Notes: generated from the letters alone by a model not told the origin. A stretch of 6,458 nucleotides of DNA from Hyphomicrobiales bacterium (GCA_027030295.1 JALVFB010000427.1:1-6458), one strand, 5' to 3'. Numbered from the stretch's first letter, positions 1-5,915 are shown. Made by a program: numbers and translations.

Positions 1-411
1 CGGCAGGTCGACGATGATGAGGCCATCGACGCCCGCGTCCTTGGCATCCCCCAGGAAGCGCTCGTTGCCGTAGACGTAGACCGGGTTGTAATAGCCCATG
101 AGCACGATGGGCGTGGTGTCATCCTCCTGGCGGAAGCGGCGCACCATCGCCAGCGTCTTCTCCATGGTCTGACCCGCCTTGAGCGCGCGCTGCGAGGCCA
201 GCTGAATGGCCGGGCCGTCGGCCATGGGGTCGGTGAACGGCATCCCCAGCTCGATCACGTCCGCGCCCGCCTGCGGCAGGCCGTCGAGAATGCGCTGCGA
301 GGTATCCAGATCCGGATCGCCGGCGGTGATGAAGGTCACCAGCGCCTTGCGGCCCTCACGCTGGAGGCGCTCGAAGGTCTCGGCGATGCGGGTGCGCGGC
401 TCGTTGCTCAT
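1..411 (-). CDS. trpA: Tryptophan synthase alpha subunit (TrpA), N-terminal 137 residues, cut by the window edge
   Basis: TrpA cleaves indole-3-glycerol phosphate to indole and glyceraldehyde-3-phosphate in the cytoplasm and passes indole through a tunnel to TrpB, the second-last and last chemistry of tryptophan synthesis. The translation begins [16 protein letters not shown] and continues through the TIM-barrel landmarks TFITAGDPD (residues 26-34), [15 protein letters not shown] (53-67) and [10 protein letters not shown]. By alignment from memory with the enteric enzyme, Glu54 and Asp65 correspond to the catalytic Glu49 and Asp60. The frame is still open at the left edge (last residues VDLP), so roughly half of the usual ~265-280 residues are missing. 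The ATG at 409-411 fits the family N-terminus; only a modest purine stretch (GAGAAG) precedes it. It lies downstream of trpB in the same direction, but 213 nt away, with two strong hairpins between. Confidence 0.97.
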   Translation of the reverse strand, partial: MSNEPRTRIAETFERLQREGRKALVTFITAGDPDLDTSQRILDGLPQAGADVIELGMPFTDPMADGPAIQLASQRALKAGQTMEKTLAMVRRFRQEDDTTPIVLMGYYNPVYVYGNERFLGDAKDAGVDGLIIVDLP

Positions 412-427
412 GCGCCAACTTCTCTTG

Positions 428-433
428 ATTATC
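428..433 (-). promoter_or_regulatory. Possible -10-like hexamer upstream of trpA
   Basis: On the minus strand the short gap between the first hairpin and trpA reads GATAAT, one base from the sigma-70 -10 consensus, 17 nt before the trpA ATG. No convincing -35 hexamer lies at a 16-18 nt spacing, because that position falls in the GC-rich hairpin arm. This could let trpA be transcribed independently of trpB, or be chance in the only AT-rich stretch of the spacer. Weak call. Confidence 0.15.
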
Positions 434-442
434 TGATCATTG

Positions 443-502
443 TCCTCCCCTCGCGGGCAAGAAAAGCGTTCCAGAACGCTTTTCTTGCCCGCGAGGGGAG
501 GA
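443..502. repeat. Perfect 29-bp inverted repeat with 2-nt loop, in the trpB-trpA spacer
   Basis: Arms 443-471 and 474-502 are exact reverse complements (all 29 pairs checked by eye), separated by only CA at 472-473. The tip is GCGTTC/GAACGC and the base is TCCTCCCC/GGGGAGGA. It would fold as a very stable hairpin in RNA from either strand, or as a cruciform in DNA. No U-tract follows in either direction (minus-strand 3' flank ACAATGATCA, plus-strand 3' flank AAGCAACTTC), so it is not a standard intrinsic terminator. Its perfection implies recent arrival or active maintenance. A mobile palindromic or REP-like intergenic repeat is my best guess, but copy number elsewhere cannot be seen here. 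Confidence 0.9.
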
Positions 503-517
503 AGCAACTTCACGATT

Positions 518-598
518 TGCCTGCTTTCCACCGCTGTCAAGGGGCCTTGCCCGCCTTCGGCGGCGCTCCGCGCCCTTGACAGCGGTGGAAAGCAGGCA
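518..598. repeat. Perfect 26-bp inverted repeat with structured 29-nt loop, in the trpB-trpA spacer
   Basis: Arms 518-543 and 573-598 pair without mismatch (TGCCTGCTTTCCACCGCTGT opens the left arm). The 29-nt loop 544-572 carries a small secondary hairpin, CCGCC (551-555) with GGCGG (559-563) around TTC. The result is a stem with a second stem at its tip. Only 15 nt (503-517) separate it from the neighbouring 29-bp hairpin, and the two stems do not share sequence. No U-run follows on either strand. It starts 27 nt past the trpB stop, so it would form in the trpBA transcript right after trpB is translated. Confidence 0.9.
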
Positions 599-624
599 CA
601 CACCTCGTATCCGTTCCCGGCTTC

Positions 625-1842
625 CTACAGCTCCACGCCCAGGTGCTTGGCCACGGTGAAGATGTCCTTGTCGCCGCGGCCGCACATGTTCATGATGATG
701 ATCTCGTCCCTGTCCATCTCCGGCGCCATCTTCATCACGTGCGCCAGCGCGTGCGACGGTTCCAGCGCCGGGATGATTCCCTCCAGCTGCGAACACAGCT
801 GGAAGGCCTCCAGAGCCTCCTCGTCCGTGGCCGCCACGTATTTCACCCGGCCCACGTCATTGAGCCAGGCGTGCTCCGGCCCGATGCCCGGATAATCCAG
901 CCCGGCGGAAATGGAATGCGCCTCCGTGATCTGCCCTTCCTCGTCCATCAGCAGATAGGTGCGGTTGCCGTGCAGCACGCCCGGCCGTCCGCCAAGGATG
1001 GAGGCCGCGTGCAGGCCGGTGGAAAGCCCCTTGCCGGCGGCCTCCACGCCATACATCGCCACCTCCGCATCATCCAGGAACGGATGGAACAACCCCATGG
1101 CGTTCGATCCGCCGCCGATGGCCGCCACCAGCGCATCCGGCAACCGCCCCTCGGCCTCGAGAATCTGCTCCCTCGCCTCGCGCCCGATGATGGACTGAAA
1201 ATCGCGCACCATTTCCGGATAGGGATGCGGCCCGGCCACGGTGCCGATGCAGTAGAAGGTATTCTCGACGTTCGCCACCCAGTCGCGCAGGGCCTCGTTC
1301 AGCGCGTCCTTGAGCGTGCGCGAACCGGCGGAGACGGGCACCACCTCGGCGCCAAGCAGCTTCATGCGGAACACGTTCGGCTGCTGACGCTCCACGTCCA
1401 CTTCGCCCATGTAAACGACGCAATCCAGCCCGAAGCGGGCGCAGGCGGTGGCCGTGGCAACGCCATGCTGGCCAGCGCCGGTCTCGGCGATGATGCGCGT
1501 CTTGCCCATGCGCCGGGCCAGCAATATCTGCCCCAGCACGTTGTTGATCTTGTGCGCGCCGGTATGGTTCAGCTCATCGCGCTTGAAGTAGATCTTCGCG
1601 CCCCCCAGGTGCTCGGTCAGCCTTTCGGCGAAATACAGCGGCGAGGGACGGCCCACGTAATGCTTCAGGAAATGATCCATCTCTTCCCGGAACGCCGGAT
1701 CCTCCTTCGCCGCGCGATAGGCCGCGTCCAGCTCCAGGATCAGCGGCATCAGCGTTTCGGCCACGAAGCGCCCGCCATAGAGGCCGAAGCGGCCATCCGC
1801 GTCCGGCATGCCGGTGAAGGTGTTGGGCTTGTGTTCGCTCAT
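625..1842 (-). CDS. trpB: Tryptophan synthase beta subunit (TrpB), PLP enzyme
   Basis: TrpB condenses indole with L-serine to make L-tryptophan, using pyridoxal phosphate, in an alpha2-beta2 cytoplasmic complex with TrpA. The 405-residue protein is full length for the family. Landmarks in order: [17 protein letters not shown] near the N-terminus; [12 protein letters not shown] (64-75); [15 protein letters not shown] with Lys98 as the expected PLP Schiff-base lysine; AETGAGQHG (119-127) with Glu120 matching the catalytic Glu109 of the enteric enzyme; GGGSNAMG (243-250), the cofactor phosphate loop; and NMCGRGDKD near the C-terminus. Cys387 sits where enteric TrpB has Ser377, which contacts the PLP ring nitrogen. 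The ATG at 1840-1842 gives the normal N-terminus and has AGGGAA upstream. The stop is TAG. It is probably the first gene of a trpBA transcript; trpF is not adjacent. Confidence 0.98.
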   Translation of the reverse strand: MSEHKPNTFTGMPDADGRFGLYGGRFVAETLMPLILELDAAYRAAKEDPAFREEMDHFLKHYVGRPSPLYFAERLTEHLGGAKIYFKRDELNHTGAHKINNVLGQILLARRMGKTRIIAETGAGQHGVATATACARFGLDCVVYMGEVDVERQQPNVFRMKLLGAEVVPVSAGSRTLKDALNEALRDWVANVENTFYCIGTVAGPHPYPEMVRDFQSIIGREAREQILEAEGRLPDALVAAIGGGSNAMGLFHPFLDDAEVAMYGVEAAGKGLSTGLHAASILGGRPGVLHGNRTYLLMDEEGQITEAHSISAGLDYPGIGPEHAWLNDVGRVKYVAATDEEALEAFQLCSQLEGIIPALEPSHALAHVMKMAPEMDRDEIIIMNMCGRGDKDIFTVAKHLGVEL

Positions 1843-1955
1843 GCGCGGGGTTCCCTGCTGCGGTTCGCCGCTCCCATATCATGAAAGCGCCGCGGCGTGC
1901 CAGCATTTCATAACTGAATGCATGAAAAACCACCCACCGCCCATGCAAGCCGGCA
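1843..1955 (-). promoter_or_regulatory. trpB upstream region with small dyad; candidate promoter/operator zone
   Basis: This 113-nt gap between the glycosyltransferase stop and the trpB start must hold any trpBA promoter that is not upstream of the glycosyltransferase. It contains an AT-richer patch at about 1903-1930. In that patch GCATT (1903-1907) and AATGC (1917-1921) form an interrupted dyad, and ATGAAA (1881-1886) faces TTTCAT (1906-1911) around a CGCCGCGGCG palindrome. I could not find a -35/-10 pair with proper spacing, nor a TrpR-like operator or a leader peptide with tandem Trp codons. The assignment rests on position only. Confidence 0.3.
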
Positions 1956-3650
1956 TCATTTCAGCAGCAGCCGATGACCATGGCTGGTCTTGCGCCAGTG
2001 ATGCGGGCGGTGGAAGAAATCCCACAGCGCCAGCCAGGCGGCGGCGGAGATGAACAGCCAGTAGAGCGGCAACAGCGCCACCCACGGCAGCAGCCGCCAC
2101 TGACCAGTGCGGCGCACCCCGACCACGGCCACGGCAAGGGCGCCCGCATAGCCCGCTCCCAGCACCACCAGCGACAGGGCGCGCAACAGCGCCTCGCCGG
2201 TGGAGGCCACATGCGGCGGCGCCAGGAACAGGTCCCATAGCGTCCAGCCCAGCAACAGCGGATGCAGCAGCGCGCCGAAAACGCCGACGCCGAGAATGGC
2301 CAGCAACACCAACTCACCGCCAATGCCGGCCTCGCGCACGAAACGCGGCGGCTGGCGCAAATGCACCATCAGGGTCTGCAACCAGCCCTTGATCCAGCGG
2401 GCCCGCTGATGCCGCCAGGCCCGATGCGTCTCGCAAGCCTCCTCCAGCGTGCCCACCCGATCCAGCATGGAAACGCGCCAGCCAAATCGCTTCAGCCGCA
2501 TCCCCAGGTCGGCGTCTTCCGTCACGTTGAACGGATCCCAGCCGCCGACGTCCAGCAACGCCCGCAACCGGAAATGGTTGGAGGTGCCGCCCAGCGGCAA
2601 CGGCAGTCCCAGCGCCGCCAGCCACGGCAGAATGACATGAAAATGCGCCGCGTATTCAATGCCGATCATGCGGGTGAAGAAGTTGCGATGCACATTGTGC
2701 CAGGCCAGCGGCGCCTGCAGACAGGCCAGCTCTTCCGGCGCTTCCGCGAACATCGACGCCGCCACCCGCAACTGCGCCGGATGTGGCACGTCCTCGGCAT
2801 CGAAAATGCACACCAGATCGCCGCGAGCGAAGGCCAGGCCAAAGTTCAGCGCCCGGGGCTTGGTGCGCGGCTGGCCTTCGGGCACGACGAGCACTTCCAT
2901 GTAATCCGGCAACACGAAGGCCGAAAGCGCGCCGCGGGTTTCATCGTCCTCCTCTTCCACCAGCAGCTTGATATCCAGCCTGTCCGCCGGATAATCCAGC
3001 CTGGCCAGCGCGCGAAACAGCTGCGCCAGCACCCTGCGCTCCCGATACAACGGCACCAGCACGGTATAGACGGGCAGCTCCGACTCCGTGAGCAGACGAG
3101 CGGGCGTTCCCCGCGGCCGGGCGGGAGAGAACGCCGCCGACAGATACAGCGACGCCTGCACCAGATAGAGACTGCCGAAAACGACCGTGAGCACGGCCGC
3201 GCTCGCCGCCGGCGCCAGCCACATTCCCAGCACCGCCGCCAGAACCAGGATGATGAAGCCGGGCAACTGCATTCCCCGGAAACGCCATGCGGCGGAAAGA
3301 TGCGGATGCTCCGTCGCCAGCGAATGGGTCGCCACATCCACGATCCCGCGGCCGAACGCATCCTGCATCGCCAGGGCGAGCGTGCGCGGATGCACGCGGG
3401 CGACGGGAATGCCGCCAAAGGAGGTCGCTGCCCGCACGGAGGCGGCATCGGTCACGACACAGGGCCGCCACAGCCCCCTGTTCGGCAACGGCACGAAACG
3501 GTGCCGGCGCACCAGCGCCGCCTCTTCTCGCGAAAGCCTTCCCAGATGGCGTCGCAAGGCCTGCGGCTGCATTCGTGGCAAGGCGTGGCGCAAACGCAGA
3601 ACCGGCGCCAGAACATGCGCCCGATACCTGTCCGGCACGAAAACGAACAT
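1956..3650 (-). CDS. Membrane glycosyltransferase, GT2 family (XagB/cellulose-synthase-like), with N-terminal MshEN-like region
   Basis: This 564-residue protein probably builds or exports a surface polysaccharide from a nucleotide sugar at the inner membrane; the sugar and polymer cannot be read from sequence. Residues 1-120 are soluble, and the stretch GGIPVARVHPRTLALAMQ (79-96) resembles the MshEN/GspE-N-like domain often fused to alphaproteobacterial GT2 enzymes. Two membrane segments follow (about 131-150 and 152-172). The GT-A domain (about 193-430) has VLVPLYRE (197-204), the acidic EEEDDE (232-237), FDAED (283-287, the DXD-type metal site), GGTSNHF (354-360), TED (377-379) and QRARW (415-419, the QxxRW acceptor motif). 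Three or so C-terminal membrane segments (about 446-477, 487-512, 520-545) and a WRKTSHG tail complete it. The ATG at 3648-3650 follows a G-run rather than a clear Shine-Dalgarno; Met27 is an alternative start. It is divergent from the next gene. Confidence 0.9.
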   Translation of the reverse strand: MFVFVPDRYRAHVLAPVLRLRHALPRMQPQALRRHLGRLSREEAALVRRHRFVPLPNRGLWRPCVVTDAASVRAATSFGGIPVARVHPRTLALAMQDAFGRGIVDVATHSLATEHPHLSAAWRFRGMQLPGFIILVLAAVLGMWLAPAASAAVLTVVFGSLYLVQASLYLSAAFSPARPRGTPARLLTESELPVYTVLVPLYRERRVLAQLFRALARLDYPADRLDIKLLVEEEDDETRGALSAFVLPDYMEVLVVPEGQPRTKPRALNFGLAFARGDLVCIFDAEDVPHPAQLRVAASMFAEAPEELACLQAPLAWHNVHRNFFTRMIGIEYAAHFHVILPWLAALGLPLPLGGTSNHFRLRALLDVGGWDPFNVTEDADLGMRLKRFGWRVSMLDRVGTLEEACETHRAWRHQRARWIKGWLQTLMVHLRQPPRFVREAGIGGELVLLAILGVGVFGALLHPLLLGWTLWDLFLAPPHVASTGEALLRALSLVVLGAGYAGALAVAVVGVRRTGQWRLLPWVALLPLYWLFISAAAWLALWDFFHRPHHWRKTSHGHRLLLK

Positions 3651-3889
3651 CCCCCACCCCCCATTTTCCGCCGGAATGGCCTTGCCAAGAACGACCCCTC
3701 CCTCCTACACATGATGAACAGAACAGCCGGGGGCGAGTCGATGCGGAACACCGGTTTTTTCGGTTTGGTTGCCTTCCGTTTTCCTATCTGCGCGGGATGC
3801 GGACGAATCGTTTCGCCAATAGATTGCTGCGTGTGAGAAACATGTGGAAAACTCGCAAAAGTTGCAACCGCATACATTTTTTGGTTGAG
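3651..3889. other. Divergent intergenic region between the glycosyltransferase and the binding-protein gene
   Basis: This 239-nt stretch should hold promoters firing both ways. Its right end (about 3837-3890) is distinctly AT-richer than the genes, with runs such as CATTTTTT. Candidate hexamers (TTGCAA at 3862, TACATT at 3873, TATCTG near 3784) are present, but none pair at good spacing, so no promoter is named. On the minus strand AGGAGGGAGG (3697-3706) looks like a strong ribosome-binding site but has no in-frame start codon near it. No hairpin with a U-tract was found. Confidence 0.5.
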
Positions 3890-4792
3890 ATGCGCGGCAA
3901 GTGTCGCGCCATGCTGGCGTCGGCCGTCCTGCTCGTTTTGCCGCTGCCGACGATGACGGCGCAAGCGGCGCCACAGGACAATGCGGTGCCGGTCTTCCGG
4001 CATCTGGATGCATCGCTTGCCAAGACCGCCCGCTCGCGTGTGGAGCGGGTGCGCCTGCTGGTGCCGGAAGACCTGCCGCCCTTTGCCTTTCGCGACCGGC
4101 GCGGCGCGCTGACGGGCTATGCCGTGGCCGTGGCCCAGGCCGTCTGCCGCAGGGCGCGCATCCGTTGCCGGTTCATCGCGCGGCCGGTGGCGGAATTGCC
4201 GCAGGCCCTGCTCGATGGCCGGGGCGACGTGATCGTGGCCGGCCCGCGTCCCTTGCCGGCGGCGTGGCGCAAGATGGATTTCACCCGCCCCTATTTCCGG
4301 GCGCTGGCCCGTTTTGCCGTGCGCCGCGACGCCAGGATTGGGCGCGCGGACTTCGCCACGCTCGCCGGCCGGCGCATAGCGGTGGTCAAGGGCACGGTGC
4401 ACGCCCGCTGGCTGCGCCGCCACCTGGGCGGCACCCGCATCGCGCCGCAGCCCGATTTCATCCACGCCGCCACCGCTCTGAAGGAGGGGCGCGCCGACGT
4501 GCTGTTCGCCGATTGGCTGCAACTGGCCTTCTGGCTGCCGGGCAAGACGGCCGCGGACTGCTGCCGGCTGCTGGAAGGCGTCATCAACGACCGCCTGTTC
4601 GCCTACAACCACCTGTCCATGGCGGTGCGCGCGGGCCAGCGCGAACTGCGCGACTTCCTCGACCGGCAACTCGATCTGTTGCAGGAAGATGGCGAGCTGC
4701 GCATCCTGGCGCGCCGTTTTCTGCCCTTGTCGCCGCCGGCGCAAGGCCGGCAGACCGCCCCCAGCGAGGAGAAGGCGGGGAAACGGCCATGA
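3890..4792 (+). CDS. Secreted solute-binding protein-like protein, family 3 (SBP_bac_3 / periplasmic-binding-like II fold)
   Basis: This 300-residue protein is probably periplasmic and binds a small amino-acid-like solute; the ligand is unknown. It opens with a Sec signal peptide: charged MRGKCR, hydrophobic core LASAVLLVLPLP, and an AQA|AP cleavage site after residue 26. The mature part carries family-3 signatures: LPPFAFRDRRGALTGYAVAVAQ (residues 62-83, the usual PPF-x-G-x-GY lobe), GRGDVIVAG (110-118), MDFTRPYF, AVVKGTVH, ALKEGRADVLFAD and DGELRILARRFLP at the C-terminus. The frame is open upstream and an ATG at 3842 is possible, but codons between 3842 and 3890 (AAA, ACT, AGT, ATA, TTT, GTT) are unlike the rest of the gene, so I chose 3890. 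Neither start has a good Shine-Dalgarno. No transporter genes are adjacent, so it may be an orphan binding protein or a sensor-type protein. It overlaps the next gene by ATGA. Confidence 0.85.
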   Translation: MRGKCRAMLASAVLLVLPLPTMTAQAAPQDNAVPVFRHLDASLAKTARSRVERVRLLVPEDLPPFAFRDRRGALTGYAVAVAQAVCRRARIRCRFIARPVAELPQALLDGRGDVIVAGPRPLPAAWRKMDFTRPYFRALARFAVRRDARIGRADFATLAGRRIAVVKGTVHARWLRRHLGGTRIAPQPDFIHAATALKEGRADVLFADWLQLAFWLPGKTAADCCRLLEGVINDRLFAYNHLSMAVRAGQRELRDFLDRQLDLLQEDGELRILARRFLPLSPPAQGRQTAPSEEKAGKRP

Positions 4793-5460
4793 TCACGGCG
4801 CAAGATTGGCTGCTCGACGCCCCGGCCGGCCGCGACCCCGACGCCGTCCCCCTGTTGATTCTGGCGCACGGGGCGGGGGCCGGCATGCGCGGCGCCTTCA
4901 TGGAGAAGATGACCCGCCGCCTGATTGATCGCGGCCTGGCCGTGGCGCGGTTCAATTTCGCCTACATGGCCCGGGCCGAACGCGAAGGCCGGCGCATTGC
5001 ACCCCCCAGGGCCGAACGATTGATGGATGAATACCGCGTCCGCGTGGCGTATTGGACGGAACGGGGACGGCGGCCGTTCATCGGCGGCAAGTCCATGGGC
5101 GGGCGCGTGGCCTCCATGCTGGCGGATGAACTGTTCGCCGCGGATGCGATTTCCGGTCTTGTCTGCCTGGGCTATCCGTTCCATCCCCCGGGCAGACCGC
5201 GGAACCTGCGCACCGATCATCTGAAAAGCCTGCGCGCGCCCGCGCTCGTCTGCCAGGGCGACCGCGATCCTTTCGGCCGGCGCGACGAGGTGGAAGGATA
5301 TGCGTTGTCGGACACCATCCGCTTCTGCTGGCTGCCCGATGGCGATCACGACTTCAAGCCGCGGGTGAAGAGCGGCGAAACCTGGGCCGGCAACATGGAC
5401 ATGGCCGCCGATTGCGTCGCCGACTTCATCGGCGCGCGAATGAACGCATCTGATGCTTGA
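4789..5460 (+). CDS. Alpha/beta hydrolase of the Tex30/KANL3-like family
   Basis: This 223-residue cytoplasmic protein (no signal peptide or membrane segment) has a compact alpha/beta-hydrolase fold; its substrate is unknown. Motifs in order: LILAHGAGAGM (23-33, oxyanion loop), ARFNFAYM (53-60), GGKSMGGRVASM (99-110) with Ser102 as nucleophile in a G-K-S-M-G elbow, CLGYPFHPPGRP (126-137), QGDRDPFG (156-163) with Asp160 as likely acid, and DGDHDFKPR (184-192) with His187 as likely base. All three triad residues are present, so catalysis is plausible. The ATG at 4789-4791 overlaps the TGA of the upstream gene and has GGAGAAGG and GGGGAAA upstream, which suggests translational coupling and a two-gene operon. 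Its job alongside a secreted binding protein is not obvious. Confidence 0.93.
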   Translation: MITAQDWLLDAPAGRDPDAVPLLILAHGAGAGMRGAFMEKMTRRLIDRGLAVARFNFAYMARAEREGRRIAPPRAERLMDEYRVRVAYWTERGRRPFIGGKSMGGRVASMLADELFAADAISGLVCLGYPFHPPGRPRNLRTDHLKSLRAPALVCQGDRDPFGRRDEVEGYALSDTIRFCWLPDGDHDFKPRVKSGETWAGNMDMAADCVADFIGARMNASDA

Positions 5461-5490
5461 AGGCGCCGCGTGTTTCGTCTATTTCCCTTG

Positions 5491-5524
5491 TCGTCCGGTT
5501 GCCGCCCGGCAGGCAACGGGACGA
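5491..5524. repeat. Stem-loop between the hydrolase gene and tRNA-Ser
   Basis: Arms 5491-5503 (TCGTCCGGTTGCC) and 5512-5524 (GGCAACGGGACGA) pair at 12 of 13 positions, with one G-G mismatch and an 8-nt loop. It lies 31 nt past the hydrolase stop and 10 nt before the mature tRNA 5' end. It could end or stabilise the upstream transcript or serve in tRNA 5' processing. There is no U-tract on either strand, so a classic terminator is not supported. GTTTCGTC at 5472-5479 could also pair with GACGAAAC at 5520-5527 as a competing fold. Confidence 0.6.
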
Positions 5525-5533
5525 AACGATTGC

Positions 5534-5623
5534 GGAGAGGTGGCCGAGCGGTCGAAGGCGCACGCCTGGAACGCGTGTAGGCGGGTAACCGTCTCGAGGG
5601 TTCGAATCCCTCCCTCTCCGCCA
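5534..5623 (+). tRNA. tRNA-Ser (anticodon GGA), CCA encoded
   Basis: The gene folds as a complete class II tRNA of 90 nt. The acceptor stem GGAGAGG (5534-5540) pairs with CCTCTCC (5613-5619), then comes discriminator G5620 and encoded CCA (5621-5623). The D-arm carries GGCCGAGCGGTCGAAGGC. The anticodon stem CACGC/GCGTG encloses loop CTGGAAC with anticodon GGA at 5568-5570, reading UCC and UCU. The long variable arm (about 5578-5595) is the serine identity feature, and the T-arm is GAGGG-TTCGAAT-CCCTC (5596-5612). It has the same orientation as the hydrolase gene. Confidence 0.98.
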
Positions 5624-5640
5624 CTGGCAGTCGCCAGTTT
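5623..5640 (+). terminator. Weak hairpin just after tRNA-Ser; possible 3' end signal
   Basis: ACTGGC (5623-5628) and GCCAGT (5633-5638) form a 6-bp stem with a 4-nt loop AGTC, followed by TT and then GCATTT. The stem includes the last base of the encoded CCA. The U-rich tail is short and interrupted, so this is only a candidate terminator or 3' processing signal. Confidence 0.3.
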
Positions 5641-5653
5641 GCATTTGGCAGAC

Positions 5654-5682
5654 GCAAAGCGTCCGGCACGGCGATCGTCGCG
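5654..5682. repeat. Degenerate 29-bp direct repeat, copy A
   Basis: This stretch matches 5752-5780 at 25 of 29 positions (exact shared core GATCGTCGCG), 98 bp apart. The similarity continues more weakly to the left (CATTTgGcAgAC against CATTTtTcAtAC). It contains no start codon with a ribosome-binding site and lies in non-coding sequence downstream of the tRNA. It may be a decayed copy of an intergenic repeat family. Confidence 0.6.
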
Positions 5683-5751
5683 GCAAAAGCACGTTTGTTC
5701 CTTTTCCAGCATCTCCGCCGCTGGCGGCCACCAGCTTCATTTTTCATACGC

Positions 5752-5780
5752 GCAGAGCGACCGGAACGACGATCGTCGCG
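5752..5780. repeat. Degenerate 29-bp direct repeat, copy B, with 12-bp perfect palindrome
   Basis: Partner of 5654-5682 with mismatches at four positions. This copy contains the exact palindrome CGACGATCGTCG (5767-5778); copy A has GGCGATCGTCGC, which breaks it at the flanks. The copies sit in the ~310-nt non-coding stretch between tRNA-Ser and the transposase remnant, which otherwise holds only small GC hairpins (for example CCGCC/GGCGG at 5715-5727). Confidence 0.6.
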
Positions 5781-5798
5781 ATAAGAGATGAAATTCTC

Positions 5799-5882
5799 AA
5801 ATTTGAAGTGCACCGGTTGCGCTGAGAGCCATCCTTCCGGTGAGCCGGAGCGCGTTTCAGGGTAAAAAGTGCAACATCCCCA
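5799..5882 (+). mobile_element. Probable left-end region of the IS30-type element, with two IR-like motifs
   Basis: TTTGAAGTGCACC (5802-5814) and GTAAAAAGTGCAACATCCC (5862-5880) share the core AAGTGCA-C, 61 bp apart. The second lies about 65 nt before the expected transposase start, a usual distance from the left terminal inverted repeat of IS30-family elements. The true tip cannot be fixed because the right end is outside the window. The outer motif could be the actual end, or a solitary IR-like target. Confidence 0.35.
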
Positions 5883-5915
5883 CCCGCCGCATGCGCGGCA
5901 TGTTGGCCCATAATC

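Noticed and set aside
443..598. The two hairpins as rho-independent terminators
   Set aside because: No U-tract follows either stem in either direction.
440..895. Open frames on both strands over the trpB-trpA spacer with similar peptides ([23 protein letters not shown])
   Set aside because: The mirror-image peptides are a by-product of the two perfect palindromes; the frames run antisense or out of frame into trpB.
643..1884. Long plus-strand frame opposite trpB
   Set aside because: Shadow of a GC-rich gene; His/Arg/Gln-rich, with no recognisable domain, while the minus strand encodes textbook TrpB.
1886..1905. TGGCAC box upstream of trpB as a sigma-54 -24 element
   Set aside because: No TTGC-type -12 element at the required spacing.
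2262..3836. Long plus-strand frame opposite the glycosyltransferase
   Set aside because: Low-complexity Gln/Arg/His-rich antisense translation; the minus strand carries all GT2 motifs.
3901..4788. Upstream extension of the hydrolase frame through the binding-protein gene
   Set aside because: Gly/Ala/Arg-rich out-of-frame translation; the hydrolase family begins at the ATG at 4789, which has a ribosome-binding site.
744..5688. 6443-6458 type truncations aside, any CRISPR array, retron or toxin-antitoxin locus across the coding part of the window
   Set aside because: No regularly spaced repeats, reverse transcriptase, Cas or paired small genes were found on either strand.
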